DNA of 51,011 bases from Verrucomicrobiales bacterium (GTDB lineage: Bacteria > Verrucomicrobiota > Verrucomicrobiia > Verrucomicrobiales > V1-33): assembly GCA_947460575.1 (NCBI GenBank), contig CANHIJ010000013.1, positions 1-51,011 of the forward strand, written 5' to 3'. Under the pieces are notes generated by a model. It was not told the DNA's origin. It saw only the letters and a program-made list of their open reading frames with translations, and searched no databases. The first letter of the stretch is position 1, and each line of letters starts with the position of its first letter. Below, in pieces: positions 1 to 8,853 of this stretch. The position numbers were made by a program, and so were the translations under genes.

Positions 1-171
1 CGGCCGCGAAAAGGCGCCCTCTTCCAAAAGCGATGGTTTGAGCGAAAGCTTCACCCATACCGGAGGACTGTTTAGAGACTTTATGCAGAGACCCTATCTG
101 ACTTTATTTTTTGTGCTCTTTGTGTTCTTTGTGGTTAAAAAATACAGCACCGCACGGCCTGCCCGGGACTG
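1..171. repeat. Direct repeat, copy 1 (truncated by window edge)
   Basis: This stretch is repeated at 257-429 with high identity. Shared blocks include GAGCGAAAGCTTCACCCATA, GGAGGACTGTTTAGAGAC and AAAATACAGCACCGCAC. It ends in a minus-strand copy of the CCACAAAGAACACAAAG motif (109-138). No gene is supported: translations of this segment give only His-Lys-Glu repeats, which are typical of this non-coding motif. The true left end lies outside the window. Confidence 0.8.
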
Positions 172-207
172 CTAGCAGGAGACTATAGAAATATGAAAGC
201 GAGAGGG

Positions 208-237
208 TTAACCACAAAGAACACAAAGAGCACAAAA
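208..237 (+). repeat. Inverted copy of CCACAAAGAACACAAAG motif
   Basis: These 30 bases are the exact reverse complement of 109-138, and a near copy of the latter recurs at 367-396. The three motifs alternate in orientation (minus, plus, minus) between and inside the two long direct repeats. The 109-138/208-237 pair could fold into a long hairpin with a 69-nt loop. I recall similar motifs dispersed in PVC and other environmental genomes; their function is unknown to me. Confidence 0.8.
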
Positions 238-256
238 GGAGTTGGCTCCGGAAGCG

Positions 257-429
257 CGGCCGCGAAAAGACATCCCCCCTCCAAATCAATGGCTTTGAGC
301 GAAAGCTTCACCCATACTGGAGGACTGTTTAGAGACTTTATGCAGGGAACCCTATCTGACTTTATTTTTTGTGTTCTCTGTGTTCTTTGTGGTTAAAAAA
401 TACAGCACCGCACCGCCTGCTGGGGACTG
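257..429. repeat. Direct repeat, copy 2
   Basis: Second copy of the element at 1-171, beginning with the same CGGCCGCGAAAAG and ending near GGGACTG. Differences cluster at bases 15-40 of the unit; the rest is nearly identical. The following 430-644 has no recognisable gene or signal beyond the end of this repeat. Confidence 0.8.
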
Positions 430-644
430 GTGGGAGTGGCGGCGACTGGCGGCGGACACGGCGCCGATGGGACCAGCGCGCGCCGATGAAACGGCTCTGG
501 AAGCGCCCAGAGATGAGCCGCGCTGAGACCAACGGGTTCACCCAGGCTATTTAGGGTCAGGCGGGGGCCCTGCGGCCAGGGGATTTTGCCACTCCAAAAA
601 GCACCTCTACTAGTAGAAACCGGCGCAGCGCGTTGGTTTTAAGG

Positions 645-717
645 TGGCCCGAGACGGATTTGAACCGCCGACACGAGGATCTTCAATCCACTGCTCTACC
701 AACTGAGCTATCGGGCC
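645..717 (-). tRNA. tRNA-Phe (GAA)
   Basis: Read on the minus strand this is a 73-nt cloverleaf. It has acceptor GGCCCGA/TCGGGCC with discriminator A, a D arm with AGCTCAGTTGGTAGAGC, an anticodon loop TTGAAGA giving anticodon GAA, and a T arm CGGCGGTTCAAATCCG. The bases after the discriminator read CCT, so the CCA end is not fully encoded and would need nucleotidyltransferase. The anticodon stem (GTGGA/TCCTC) contains one apparent U-U mismatch at 28:42. Confidence 0.95.
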
Positions 718-883
718 TAAACCTGCCCGGCGGTCTGGCAAGCAGGTCGCGGGCGGGCCTCTTTTCTAAGCGGGGCCGCGGCAGACGGCAAGGGATTTTT
801 TGCAGGTTGCGCCGGACCCCCGCCCTGGCCCGGCCCGAGCTGCCTCTTGCGCCCAACGCGGCCGCCTGAAAGACTGACGGCCC

Positions 884-3418
884 ATGGCTTCCCCCAACGC
901 GCTCCCTATTTATGAAATCGAACCCGCCCTGCTCGCGGCCTGGGGCAACCAGGGCACCCGGCGGCGCTTTCTCATTGAGGCCCCCACGGGGTCGGGCAAA
1001 TCCACCCAACTCCCCCAGATGTTGTCGCGCCACGGCTTGTTGGAGGGCGGCGAAGTGGTGATTCTCCAGCCGCGGCGCATCGCGGCGCGGATGCTGGCGC
1101 GGCGGGTGGCGGAGGAAATGGGCGAGCGGCTCGGCGAAGGCGTGGGCTATCAGGTGCGCTTTGAGAATGTGGTGAGCGCGCGCACCCGCATCCGCTTTGT
1201 CACCGAGGGCATCCTGCTGCGCCAATTGGCTGACGACCCCCACCTCCGCGGCATCAGCGCGGTGATTTTCGACGAATTCCATGAGCGCCACCTCTACGGT
1301 GACATCACCCTAGCCCGCTGCCTCGCCGTGCAGGAAACTACCCGACCGGACCTCGCCTTGTTGGTCATGTCCGCCACCCTGCAGACCGAAGCCCTCAAGG
1401 CCTACCTCGCGCCCGCCACCCACCTCATTTCCGCGGGGCGCACCTTCCCCGTGGCGATGCGCTATGCCCCCGCGCGCAGCGCCCTGCGCGGCGAGATCTG
1501 GGACCACGCCACCCGGGTCTGCGGCGAAGCGCTCGCTAGCCAGAGCGAAGGCCACGCCCTCATCTTCATGCCAGGCGCCTTTGAAATCCGCAAAACCATG
1601 GAGGCCCTGGGCCGCGAAAAGTGGGCCCGCCATTTTGACATCCTGCCGCTCCACGGCGAACTCAGCCCCGCGCAGCAGGACGCCGCCGTCTCCGAGAACG
1701 GACGCCGCCGCATCATCGTGGCCACCAACGTGGCCGAAACTTCCCTTACGATCGACGGCGTGCGCACCGTCGTCGACAGCGGCCTGGCCCGCTTCGCTGC
1801 TTGGGATGCCAACCGCGGCATCAATACCCTAACTATACAAAGCATCGCGCGCTCTAGCGCCGACCAGCGCGCGGGCCGCGCCGGGCGCACCGCGCCGGGG
1901 GAATGTTGGCGCCTCTGGAGCGAGCAGGACCACGGTCGCCGTCCGGCGGCGGAAGTGCCTGAAGTGCTCCGCCTGGACCTGGCGGAAGTGGTCCTGACGC
2001 TCAAGGCCGCGGGGGTGACTGACCTAGCCGCCTTCCGGTGGTTTGAGGCCCCGGAAGCCCGCTCGCTGCAACGCGCTACCGTATTGCTAGAGCAACTCGG
2101 CGCCCTCCTCCCCGACGGCACCCTGACTGGCGAGGGGCGCCGCCTCACGCGCTATCCGCTGCATCCCCGCCAGGCGCGCCTCATGGAAGCGGCCGCCGCC
2201 TACGGCTGCATCCCAGCCATGGCCCTCGCGGTGGCCCTCCAGCAGGGACGCCCGCTCTTTGTGCGCGGCAGCGGCGACCCCCTCCGCAAATTCAGCAACC
2301 CCGACGATCCCAGCGACTTCCTTCCCCTGCTGCGCGGCTGGCAGGCCGCCGCCGAACGCCAGTTTCATCCCGACGCCTGTGGAGCCCTGGGGCTTAATGG
2401 CCGGGCCGCGGCCGAAGCCGGCAAGTTAGCCCAACAATTGCTCGGCCTCGCCGGAGCGCGCCGCGATGCGCCCCTCGAATTTCCCGAACCCGAAGCCCTC
2501 GCCAAAGCCATCCTGGCCGGCTACTCCGACCAAGTCGCCAAGCGGGCCAGCGTCGGCAGCGGGGCCTGCGAAGTCGTGGGGGGCCGCCGCGGCACCACCG
2601 CCAAGGAAAGTGTGGTGCGCGGCACTGAATTGCTGGTCGCCGCCGAGATCGCCGAAGTGCAAGGCAAGGACCTCACCGTCAACCTCAACCTCCTCACGGA
2701 AATCAGCGAGGACTGGCTCGGCGATCTTTTCCCCGACGACTTCCACCTCGAGCGCGCCCCCTTCTTCGACCCCCAACAGCGCCGCGTCAGCCAGCGGGAG
2801 CGGGTGCGCTTCCGCGACTTGATCTTGCGCGACCGCCAAGCCGGCGAGGCCGATCCCGCTGCCGCCGCCGCCATCCTAGCCGACGAGGTCCTGCGGGGAA
2901 ACCTGGCGCTCAACGAATGGAACGACGCCACCCGCCAGTGGCTCGCGCGCCTCGATTTCCTGCGCAAGGCCATGCCTGACTTGGAAATGCCAGAGTTCAC
3001 CCCGGAAGACCATCGCCTGGTTTTAGAGAGTCTCTTCGACGGCTGCCGCACTTACAAGGAGATCAAAGACCTTGCCCCCCTGCCCTCCCTGCGCGATTGG
3101 CTAGGCTACCAAAAGGCTAGCGACCTCGACCGCCACGCCCCGGAGCGGATCGCCACCGACGGGGGGAAAATGGCTAAAATTGACTATACCCGGCCGGAGG
3201 AACCCAGCGTCGCCGTCTTCATCCAACAACTTTATTCCCAGCGCGACACACCCAAAATCGCGGGCGGCCGGGTGCCCTTGGTCTTGAGCATCCTGGCTCC
3301 CAACCACCGCCCGATTCAGGTCACCAGAGACTTGGCGGGATTTTGGAAAAACCACTACCCCGCGATCAAAAAAGAAATGGAGCGCCGTTACCCCCGCCAC
3401 GAGTGGCGGGCCATGTGA
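884..3418 (+). CDS. hrpB: ATP-dependent helicase HrpB (DEAH-box)
   Basis: An 844-residue DEAH/DExH helicase of the HrpB family; its cellular role is poorly defined, with RNA as the probable substrate. Walker A GSGKST lies at residues 36-41, the Walker B DEFH box at 130-133, the SAT motif at 163-165, and a QRAGRAGR motif VI near residue 330. These are followed by the HA2/ratchet region and the family-specific C-terminal domain, ending in the typical RYPRHEW segment. Length matches the family (about 800-850). The ATG at 884 is chosen because the conserved N-terminus begins within 30 residues of it. It is monocistronic, converges with kup across a 47-bp gap, and lies downstream of tRNA-Phe on the opposite strand. 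Confidence 0.95.
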   Translation: MASPNALPIYEIEPALLAAWGNQGTRRRFLIEAPTGSGKSTQLPQMLSRHGLLEGGEVVILQPRRIAARMLARRVAEEMGERLGEGVGYQVRFENVVSARTRIRFVTEGILLRQLADDPHLRGISAVIFDEFHERHLYGDITLARCLAVQETTRPDLALLVMSATLQTEALKAYLAPATHLISAGRTFPVAMRYAPARSALRGEIWDHATRVCGEALASQSEGHALIFMPGAFEIRKTMEALGREKWARHFDILPLHGELSPAQQDAAVSENGRRRIIVATNVAETSLTIDGVRTVVDSGLARFAAWDANRGINTLTIQSIARSSADQRAGRAGRTAPGECWRLWSEQDHGRRPAAEVPEVLRLDLAEVVLTLKAAGVTDLAAFRWFEAPEARSLQRATVLLEQLGALLPDGTLTGEGRRLTRYPLHPRQARLMEAAAAYGCIPAMALAVALQQGRPLFVRGSGDPLRKFSNPDDPSDFLPLLRGWQAAAERQFHPDACGALGLNGRAAAEAGKLAQQLLGLAGARRDAPLEFPEPEALAKAILAGYSDQVAKRASVGSGACEVVGGRRGTTAKESVVRGTELLVAAEIAEVQGKDLTVNLNLLTEISEDWLGDLFPDDFHLERAPFFDPQQRRVSQRERVRFRDLILRDRQAGEADPAAAAAILADEVLRGNLALNEWNDATRQWLARLDFLRKAMPDLEMPEFTPEDHRLVLESLFDGCRTYKEIKDLAPLPSLRDWLGYQKASDLDRHAPERIATDGGKMAKIDYTRPEEPSVAVFIQQLYSQRDTPKIAGGRVPLVLSILAPNHRPIQVTRDLAGFWKNHYPAIKKEMERRYPRHEWRAM

Positions 3419-3465
3419 GGAGATCGCGCCCTAAAAAAGCTAGGGATAAGCGGCGCCGCTTCTCC

Positions 3466-5364
3466 TCAGAGCTCGATTTGGATCCCGAACTCAACCACCC
3501 GGGAGGGGGGAATATTGTAGTAGGCGACGGCGCTCTGGGCATTGCGGGACATGATCGAAAAGAGCTTGCTGCGCCAAAAGGATAGGCTTCGGTTCGTGGG
3601 GATGATCGTCTCCCGGCCGAGGAAATAGGACGTCTGCATGGGGTCGAAGTGCAGGTCGTAGTCGGAACAAGCGCGCAGCAGGGCGGGGACGTCGGGCTGC
3701 TCCATGAATCCATAGTGGCCGGTGATGCGCCAGACGTGTTCGGCTAATTTTTCCACTTGGAGCCGATTCTCGGGACGCACGTAGGGGTGCAACTCCGAAA
3801 GAATCGTGAGGAAAAGCATGCGCTCGTGGAGCACCTTGTTATGCTTCAGGTTGTGCAGCAGGGAGGTCGGAGTGAGGCTGCTGGCTCCGGAGAGAAAGAC
3901 CGCGGTGCCGCCGACGCGGTGGACTTTTTTGCCGCGCTCGATGCTCTCGAGGAACTGGTTCAACGGCAAGGCCTGCTCGTGGAGCTTGGCCCCCAGGACG
4001 CGGCGCCCCGCGCGCCAGGTCACCATGATGGTGAAGAGCACGACCGCGATGAGGACCGGAACCCAGCCCCCGTGGAGGAATTTGAGGGAGTTGGAATAGA
4101 CGAAGACGACGTTGAGGACCAACTGAATGGATATCAAAGCCACCGTCCGCGGGGTGGACCATCCCCACTTCCGGGTGGCCGCATAGAAAAGCAGCAGCGT
4201 GGTCACCAACATGGCCTGGCTGAGCGCGATGCCATAGGCCGAAGCCAAGTGCTCCGATGTTTGGAACCCAAGCACCAACAGAATCGTGCCCGCCATGAGG
4301 AGCCAGTTGACCTTGCTAATATAGATTTGGCCGTGCTCCGAAGAGGACGTGTGGCTGATGCGGATGCGGGGCAGATACCCCAATTGCACCGCCTGCATCG
4401 TCAGGGAAAAAACGCCCGAAATAAGCGCCTGGGAGGCGATGATAGAAGCCAAAGTGGCCAGCACCGTGAGGGGGAGGCGGCCCCACTCCGGCGTCATCAA
4501 CTGCAGGGGGTTGGCAATGGCCTCGGGTTGCGCCAACAAGAGCGCCCCCTGCCCCAGGTAATTCAAAATGAGCGCCGGCTTGACCACCCAAAGCCACGAG
4601 AGCACGACCGGGCGCCGCCCAAAGTGCCCCATGTCTGCGTAGAGCGCCTCGCCCCCGGTCACGGTCAGAAAAACCCCCGCCAGGACGGTCATAGCTTGCC
4701 CGCTGTGGGTGAACAGAAAGGAAATTCCCAGCCAAGGATTGAAGGCCGCGAGGACTTCGGGGGCCCGCACAATCCACGAAACCCCCAGCACCGAGAGGGC
4801 AACAAACCACACCGCGGTGATCGGCCCAAAGGCGGTCCCCACCTTGGCGGTCCCAAAGCGCTGGACCGAAAAAATGCCCACGATGATGAGCACCGAGAGC
4901 GGCACCACCCAGTGGCTCAGGGCGGGCGCCGCCACTTTCAATCCCTCGACCGCCGCCACCACCGAGATCGCCGGCGTGATCATGCCGTCCCCATACAGCA
5001 GGGTGGCCCCAAAAAGGCCCAAAATAATCATGGTCCGGGCGGTGCGGGTGCGCCACTCCCCCCGACTGCGCCGGTCCGGAAAGGCCGTGAACAGCAAAGC
5101 CAACATGCCGCCTTCCCCGTTCTTGTCGGCGCGGCTCACTAACATCACGTAGTGCACTGTGATCATGATGGTGATCGTCCACACGATCAGGGACAGCACC
5201 CCCAGCACGCTGGTGCGGTCCACCAAGGCGGCCTCCCCGCCAAAGCATTCCCGCATCGCGTACAGCGGACTGGTGCCGATGTCGCCATACACAATGCCGA
5301 GGGCCGTGATGCAAAGCATGGCCAGGTGAGATCGGCTCGGCGCAGGGGTGTCGGGATGGCTCAT
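3466..5364 (-). CDS. kup: KUP/HAK/KT-family potassium uptake protein
   Basis: A 632-residue integral membrane protein that imports K+, probably by H+ symport (family knowledge). The N-terminus has the diagnostic GIVYGDIGTSPLYA motif at about residues 18-31, followed by about twelve hydrophobic segments up to roughly residue 450. A soluble C-terminal domain ends in the usual RVVEFGIQIEL. The length is typical. The ATG at 5364 precedes the first transmembrane helix by about 12 residues. The 215 bp upstream (5365-5579) show no further gene. No partner subunit is needed or seen. Confidence 0.95.
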   Translation of the reverse strand: MSHPDTPAPSRSHLAMLCITALGIVYGDIGTSPLYAMRECFGGEAALVDRTSVLGVLSLIVWTITIMITVHYVMLVSRADKNGEGGMLALLFTAFPDRRSRGEWRTRTARTMIILGLFGATLLYGDGMITPAISVVAAVEGLKVAAPALSHWVVPLSVLIIVGIFSVQRFGTAKVGTAFGPITAVWFVALSVLGVSWIVRAPEVLAAFNPWLGISFLFTHSGQAMTVLAGVFLTVTGGEALYADMGHFGRRPVVLSWLWVVKPALILNYLGQGALLLAQPEAIANPLQLMTPEWGRLPLTVLATLASIIASQALISGVFSLTMQAVQLGYLPRIRISHTSSSEHGQIYISKVNWLLMAGTILLVLGFQTSEHLASAYGIALSQAMLVTTLLLFYAATRKWGWSTPRTVALISIQLVLNVVFVYSNSLKFLHGGWVPVLIAVVLFTIMVTWRAGRRVLGAKLHEQALPLNQFLESIERGKKVHRVGGTAVFLSGASSLTPTSLLHNLKHNKVLHERMLFLTILSELHPYVRPENRLQVEKLAEHVWRITGHYGFMEQPDVPALLRACSDYDLHFDPMQTSYFLGRETIIPTNRSLSFWRSKLFSIMSRNAQSAVAYYNIPPSRVVEFGIQIEL

Positions 5365-5579
5365 GGAGGGAGGAGGGCGGCACCTGCGGAGCTAGGAGCC
5401 GGAACGGGCTCACTCCTGGCACTCCCCAGCGGAGGGAGGCACTGCAGTTGCGGACTGAATTTCATGGAAATCGCCCCAGCGGCCAAATCGCCGTGGGGAA
5501 CTCAGGATATTGCTGGCACAAGTCCGCGACTTGTCCAACGCGAGTCCCGACCCGCGCCAGGCGGCTGGGGACCGAAGCC

Positions 5580-5963
5580 TCAATGGGCCTGGTTGCGCAT
5601 GAAATCCGCGACTTGGGCAAAAAAGGCGCGCAGGGGGCCGAGGGCTTCGGCAGCGATCTCGGTTTCTGCCATGGCCGCCCCCATCAATGCCATCCAGCGG
5701 TCGCGCTCGGCCTCGCCGATTTGAAACGGCAAGTGCCGCCCGCGCAGCCGGGGATGCCCGCGGCTTTCGATATAGGCGGGGTTGCCGTGGAAGCGGAAGC
5801 AGAGAAATCCCGCCAAGCGGGCTTCGGCGCCCGCCCAATCGTCCGGCGGATACATGGGGCCAATCAGGTCGTCCTCCTGGACCCTGCGGTAAAAAGCAGC
5901 CACGAGTCGGCCAAAGGCGGCTTCGTCGACGTGGGCGACAATGAGGGATTCATCGATGGGCAT
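5580..5963 (-). CDS. Truncated haemoglobin, group II (2/2 globin)
   Basis: A 127-residue cytoplasmic haem protein of the TrHbII/O type. The segment RGHPRLRGRHLPFQIGEAER contains the characteristic F-helix region with the proximal His (RGRH), and the following RDRWMALM carries the group II Trp at G8. The full globin length is present. Function is probably O2/NO/peroxide chemistry; physiological ligands cannot be read from sequence. It starts 16 bp after the PBP2 gene ends on the same strand, so it may be the last gene of a coaD-PBP2-globin transcript, although no functional link is obvious. Confidence 0.9.
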   Translation of the reverse strand: MPIDESLIVAHVDEAAFGRLVAAFYRRVQEDDLIGPMYPPDDWAGAEARLAGFLCFRFHGNPAYIESRGHPRLRGRHLPFQIGEAERDRWMALMGAAMAETEIAAEALGPLRAFFAQVADFMRNQAH

Positions 5964-5979
5964 GGCGCGGGGAGATCGG

Positions 5980-8322
5980 TCAAGGGCGAGCGGCGGCGGG
6001 GCGGACGAGCTTGTTGCCGCTGCGCACCCGCTGCCACCAGCCGCGCACCCCCGTCTTGGGGGCCTCTGGCACCGGAGCGGGAGCGGCCACCGCCACGGGG
6101 GCCGCCGCTTCGCGGGGCCGCCGGGTCGTAGTCACGGCCTTTTCGCTCTCCGCGTCCTCCCCGGCAGCTTCCTCGGCGCCCTTGGGGGGATCCTCGGCTT
6201 CCGGGATCTCCTTGCCCTCCTTCTTGAGCTTGTAAATCTGGTTAAAAACCTCGCCCACAATGGGAGCGACCAGTTTTCCCCCGGAAATTTCGTCCCCAGG
6301 GTCGCCCTCGTAGAGCGCCGCGTAGGCGTACTCGGGCTGGTTCGCCGGGACGAAACCCGCGAACCAGGCGACATAGTCCTTGGGCTTATCGTGCCATTCT
6401 CCGGTGCCGGTTTTGCCGGCCATGGCTACGTAGTCGTTGGCCGCCCGGGTGCCCGTGCCATCGCCGTCGGCCACCACCGCCCGCATCCCTGCCCGCACCG
6501 CCTGGAGGGCGGCCTTGTCGATCGTCAGCGCAGCGCGCACGCTGGGCGGGAAGCTCTGCAAGACGCGGCCATTGATATCCTGAATTTGGCGCACCAAGCG
6601 CGGCCGGGGAACGGCATCTCCGCGCGCCACCGCCGCCATCATCTGGCACACTTGCAGCGGCGTCGCCGAGACCTCGCCCTGCCCAATCGCCACGTTGGCC
6701 AACACCCCGCCATTCATCGCCCGACCGCGCTTGGCGTAGTATTCGGGCGTCGGAAAATTCCCCGGAACCTCCATGGACGTCAGGCAAATGCCGGTCCGGT
6801 CGCCAAACCCCAATTTCACGGCCATGGCGCTGACGCTGGCCGCCCCCGCCACCCGCGCCGCCTGCCAGAACCAGGGATTGCAGGACCGCTTGATGGCCCG
6901 CACCACGTCCATCGAGCCCTCGTCGCGGTGGCTGTGGTTCCACATCCAGGTCCGCCCAAACATCATCCCCTTGGGGCAATCAAATTCCGTCCCCGCGCCC
7001 ACCTTCCCGCTGTCCAGCGCCGCCAGGGCCGTCACCACCTTAAAAGTAGACGCCGGTGGGTACAGCCCGGCCACCGCCCGGGGCAGCAGGGGATTGCTCG
7101 GGTCGACTAGGTATTTGTTGTAGTCGGCGCTATTGATCCCGTAAGCCCAGTCGTTGGGATTGTAGCCCGGATTGCTGCACATGGCGATGACGTCACCTGT
7201 TTTCACGTCCATGATGACGAAGGCCCCGCGCACCTTGTTGGCGCGCATTTCCTGCTCCACGATGGTTTGAAAGCGGGTGTCTAGAGCCGTCACTACGGTG
7301 TGCCCGGCGGTGGGGCGCTGCACCCATTCCTCGGAAAGCTTTTCCCCGTTGGAATTATACAGCACGTTGTAGGTGCCTGGGGCGCCGGTGAGTTCGGCGT
7401 CAAAGCGCTGCTCCAGCCCATATTTTCCGATCGTGGGGGGCCAGAGGTACTCGTCGGTCAAAATGTCGCCGGAGGCCATGGACCCGCTCTTGCCCATGTA
7501 GCCGATCAGGTGGCTCGCCAGGGTTTCCTTGGGATAACTCCGGAGGTAAAAGGGCCGGAGCACCACCCCCGCGGGCAGGTGGTTCTTGACTTCCTCGGCC
7601 ACCGCGTCGGGCACCATGGACGAGGAAAGCAGCGGCACCCAGCGCCGCTTCCGGTAGTGCTCCAAAATCTTGGCGTCGGTGAGGTCCCAGCCCTGCGGCA
7701 AGGTCCGGCGGGCCCAGGCCACCGGTTCGCGGGCGGCGTCGAAAACCGCGGCGTCGCTCAATCCATCCTGCAGCGGCAATTGCACTCCCAGGTAGTAGGC
7801 CATGCGATTTTGCGCCAAGGCTTGCCCCCGGCGATCTACGATCTGCCCGCGCGGCGCAGGCACCCGCAGGGTCAAGGGCCGGGCGTTGGGGTCAGTGTTC
7901 AGGCTGATCGCGATCTTGGCCTTCTCGACCTTGCGCTCCGCGCTGGCGGGCGCCGCCGGAACCGCGGCCGTGCCCGGCACCGCCGCCACCGTGCGCGGTT
8001 CCTCTTCCGCGGGGGCCACCACTTCCGCAGGGGCCACCGCGGCCTTGACCTCCAGGGGCTCCGCCTCCGGGTCCGCCGCGGCCTCCGAAGACGCGTCCTC
8101 CTCCAGCAGCGGCACCGCCCGGGGAATGGGCGCCGCTCCGCGCTCCCCAACCTCCTCCATGGCCTCCGCCGCCACCTCCGCCGCCGGGGCCTCCCGCGCT
8201 CCGTCCTGGGCGGCCAAAGTGGCCAGACTCGCCACAGCGCAGCAGGCGGCGGGGAAAAAGCGGTGCATCATGGGCAAAATTCTAAGCGGAGCGAGGCGCC
8301 GCGGCAAGCCGTGGAAATTCAT
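5980..8322 (-). CDS. mrdA: Penicillin-binding protein 2-like transpeptidase
   Basis: A 780-residue class B PBP, cross-linking peptidoglycan in the periplasm, probably with RodA for cell elongation. An N-terminal hydrophobic anchor (residues about 20-38) is followed by an unusual Ala/Glu/Pro-rich stretch to about residue 130. Next are the PBP dimerisation domain (PAPRGQIVDRRG) and the transpeptidase with ASTFK (nucleophile Ser425, Lys428), RSCN and KTGTGEWH motifs. The start at 8322 overlaps the coaD stop as ATGA and has GGGGAGG about 11 bases upstream, which supports translational coupling; a Met pair 17 codons in is an alternative start. The long low-complexity linker is atypical for PBP2. 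No rodA is adjacent. Confidence 0.9.
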   Translation of the reverse strand: MNFHGLPRRLAPLRILPMMHRFFPAACCAVASLATLAAQDGAREAPAAEVAAEAMEEVGERGAAPIPRAVPLLEEDASSEAAADPEAEPLEVKAAVAPAEVVAPAEEEPRTVAAVPGTAAVPAAPASAERKVEKAKIAISLNTDPNARPLTLRVPAPRGQIVDRRGQALAQNRMAYYLGVQLPLQDGLSDAAVFDAAREPVAWARRTLPQGWDLTDAKILEHYRKRRWVPLLSSSMVPDAVAEEVKNHLPAGVVLRPFYLRSYPKETLASHLIGYMGKSGSMASGDILTDEYLWPPTIGKYGLEQRFDAELTGAPGTYNVLYNSNGEKLSEEWVQRPTAGHTVVTALDTRFQTIVEQEMRANKVRGAFVIMDVKTGDVIAMCSNPGYNPNDWAYGINSADYNKYLVDPSNPLLPRAVAGLYPPASTFKVVTALAALDSGKVGAGTEFDCPKGMMFGRTWMWNHSHRDEGSMDVVRAIKRSCNPWFWQAARVAGAASVSAMAVKLGFGDRTGICLTSMEVPGNFPTPEYYAKRGRAMNGGVLANVAIGQGEVSATPLQVCQMMAAVARGDAVPRPRLVRQIQDINGRVLQSFPPSVRAALTIDKAALQAVRAGMRAVVADGDGTGTRAANDYVAMAGKTGTGEWHDKPKDYVAWFAGFVPANQPEYAYAALYEGDPGDEISGGKLVAPIVGEVFNQIYKLKKEGKEIPEAEDPPKGAEEAAGEDAESEKAVTTTRRPREAAAPVAVAAPAPVPEAPKTGVRGWWQRVRSGNKLVRPAAARP

Positions 8323-8810
8323 CCCGGACCCGACCTCCCCAGTGCCCGGTAGAGCGCCCCGGCCACGGGCGGTGGCACCATCCCGCTGACCTCCCCGCCG
8401 AGCCGGGCCACCTCCTTGATGATGCGCGAACTGAGGTAGGTGTACTCCTCCCGCGCCGCCAAAAATACCGTCTCCACCTCGTCCCGCAGCGTCCGGTTCA
8501 TCAGGGCCATTTGAAATTCGTATTCGAAATCCGTCACCGCCCGCAGGCCCCGCACTACGACCAGCGCCCCGCGCTCGCTGGCAAAATTCACCAGCAGCCC
8601 GCGGAAAGAGGTCACCTCTACGGAGGCCAATCCCCCCACGCTTTCTTCGATCAATCGCACCCGCTCCTCCACCGCAAAAAGCGGCTGCTTCTCACTGTTA
8701 TCAGCCACCGCTATGATGAGGCGGTCAAACATTTTGGCCGCTCGCTCAATCACGTCGAGATGACCGTTAGTGATGGGGTCGAAACTCCCAGGGTAAATCG
8801 CAGTTTTCAT
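8319..8810 (-). CDS. coaD: Phosphopantetheine adenylyltransferase CoaD
   Basis: A 163-residue nucleotidyltransferase that converts 4'-phosphopantetheine and ATP to dephospho-CoA, the penultimate step of CoA synthesis. YPGSFDPITNGHLDVI at the N-terminus contains the TxGH nucleotide-binding motif (His17), VVVRGLRAVTDFEYE follows mid-protein, and LSSRIIKE corresponds to the ISSTxxR motif. Length matches the family (about 160). The start is ATG 8810: the open frame extends 57 codons further upstream, but homology begins here. It lies 43 bp downstream of the pseudokinase gene and overlaps the PBP2 gene by 4 bp. Confidence 0.97.
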   Translation of the reverse strand: MKTAIYPGSFDPITNGHLDVIERAAKMFDRLIIAVADNSEKQPLFAVEERVRLIEESVGGLASVEVTSFRGLLVNFASERGALVVVRGLRAVTDFEYEFQMALMNRTLRDEVETVFLAAREEYTYLSSRIIKEVARLGGEVSGMVPPPVAGALYRALGRSGPG

Positions 8811-8853
8811 AAAAAGGTTGTCGTTGTCCCAAAGTGTATTCGCGCGCCACCCC

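Noticed and set aside
104..396. Short open frames with HKEHKEHK or TKNTKSTK peptides
   Set aside because: They are translations of the repeated CCACAAAGAACACAAAG motif in either orientation, not genes.
3419..3465. Bidirectional terminator between hrpB and kup
   Set aside because: AGCGGCGCCGCT is a perfect palindrome, but it has no loop or T-run, and the CCCTA...TAGGG pair is too short to support a call.
3757..5142. 461-codon plus-strand frame opposite kup
   Set aside because: Antisense to the clear KUP transporter; the translation is Arg/His/Gly-rich with no transmembrane or domain pattern.
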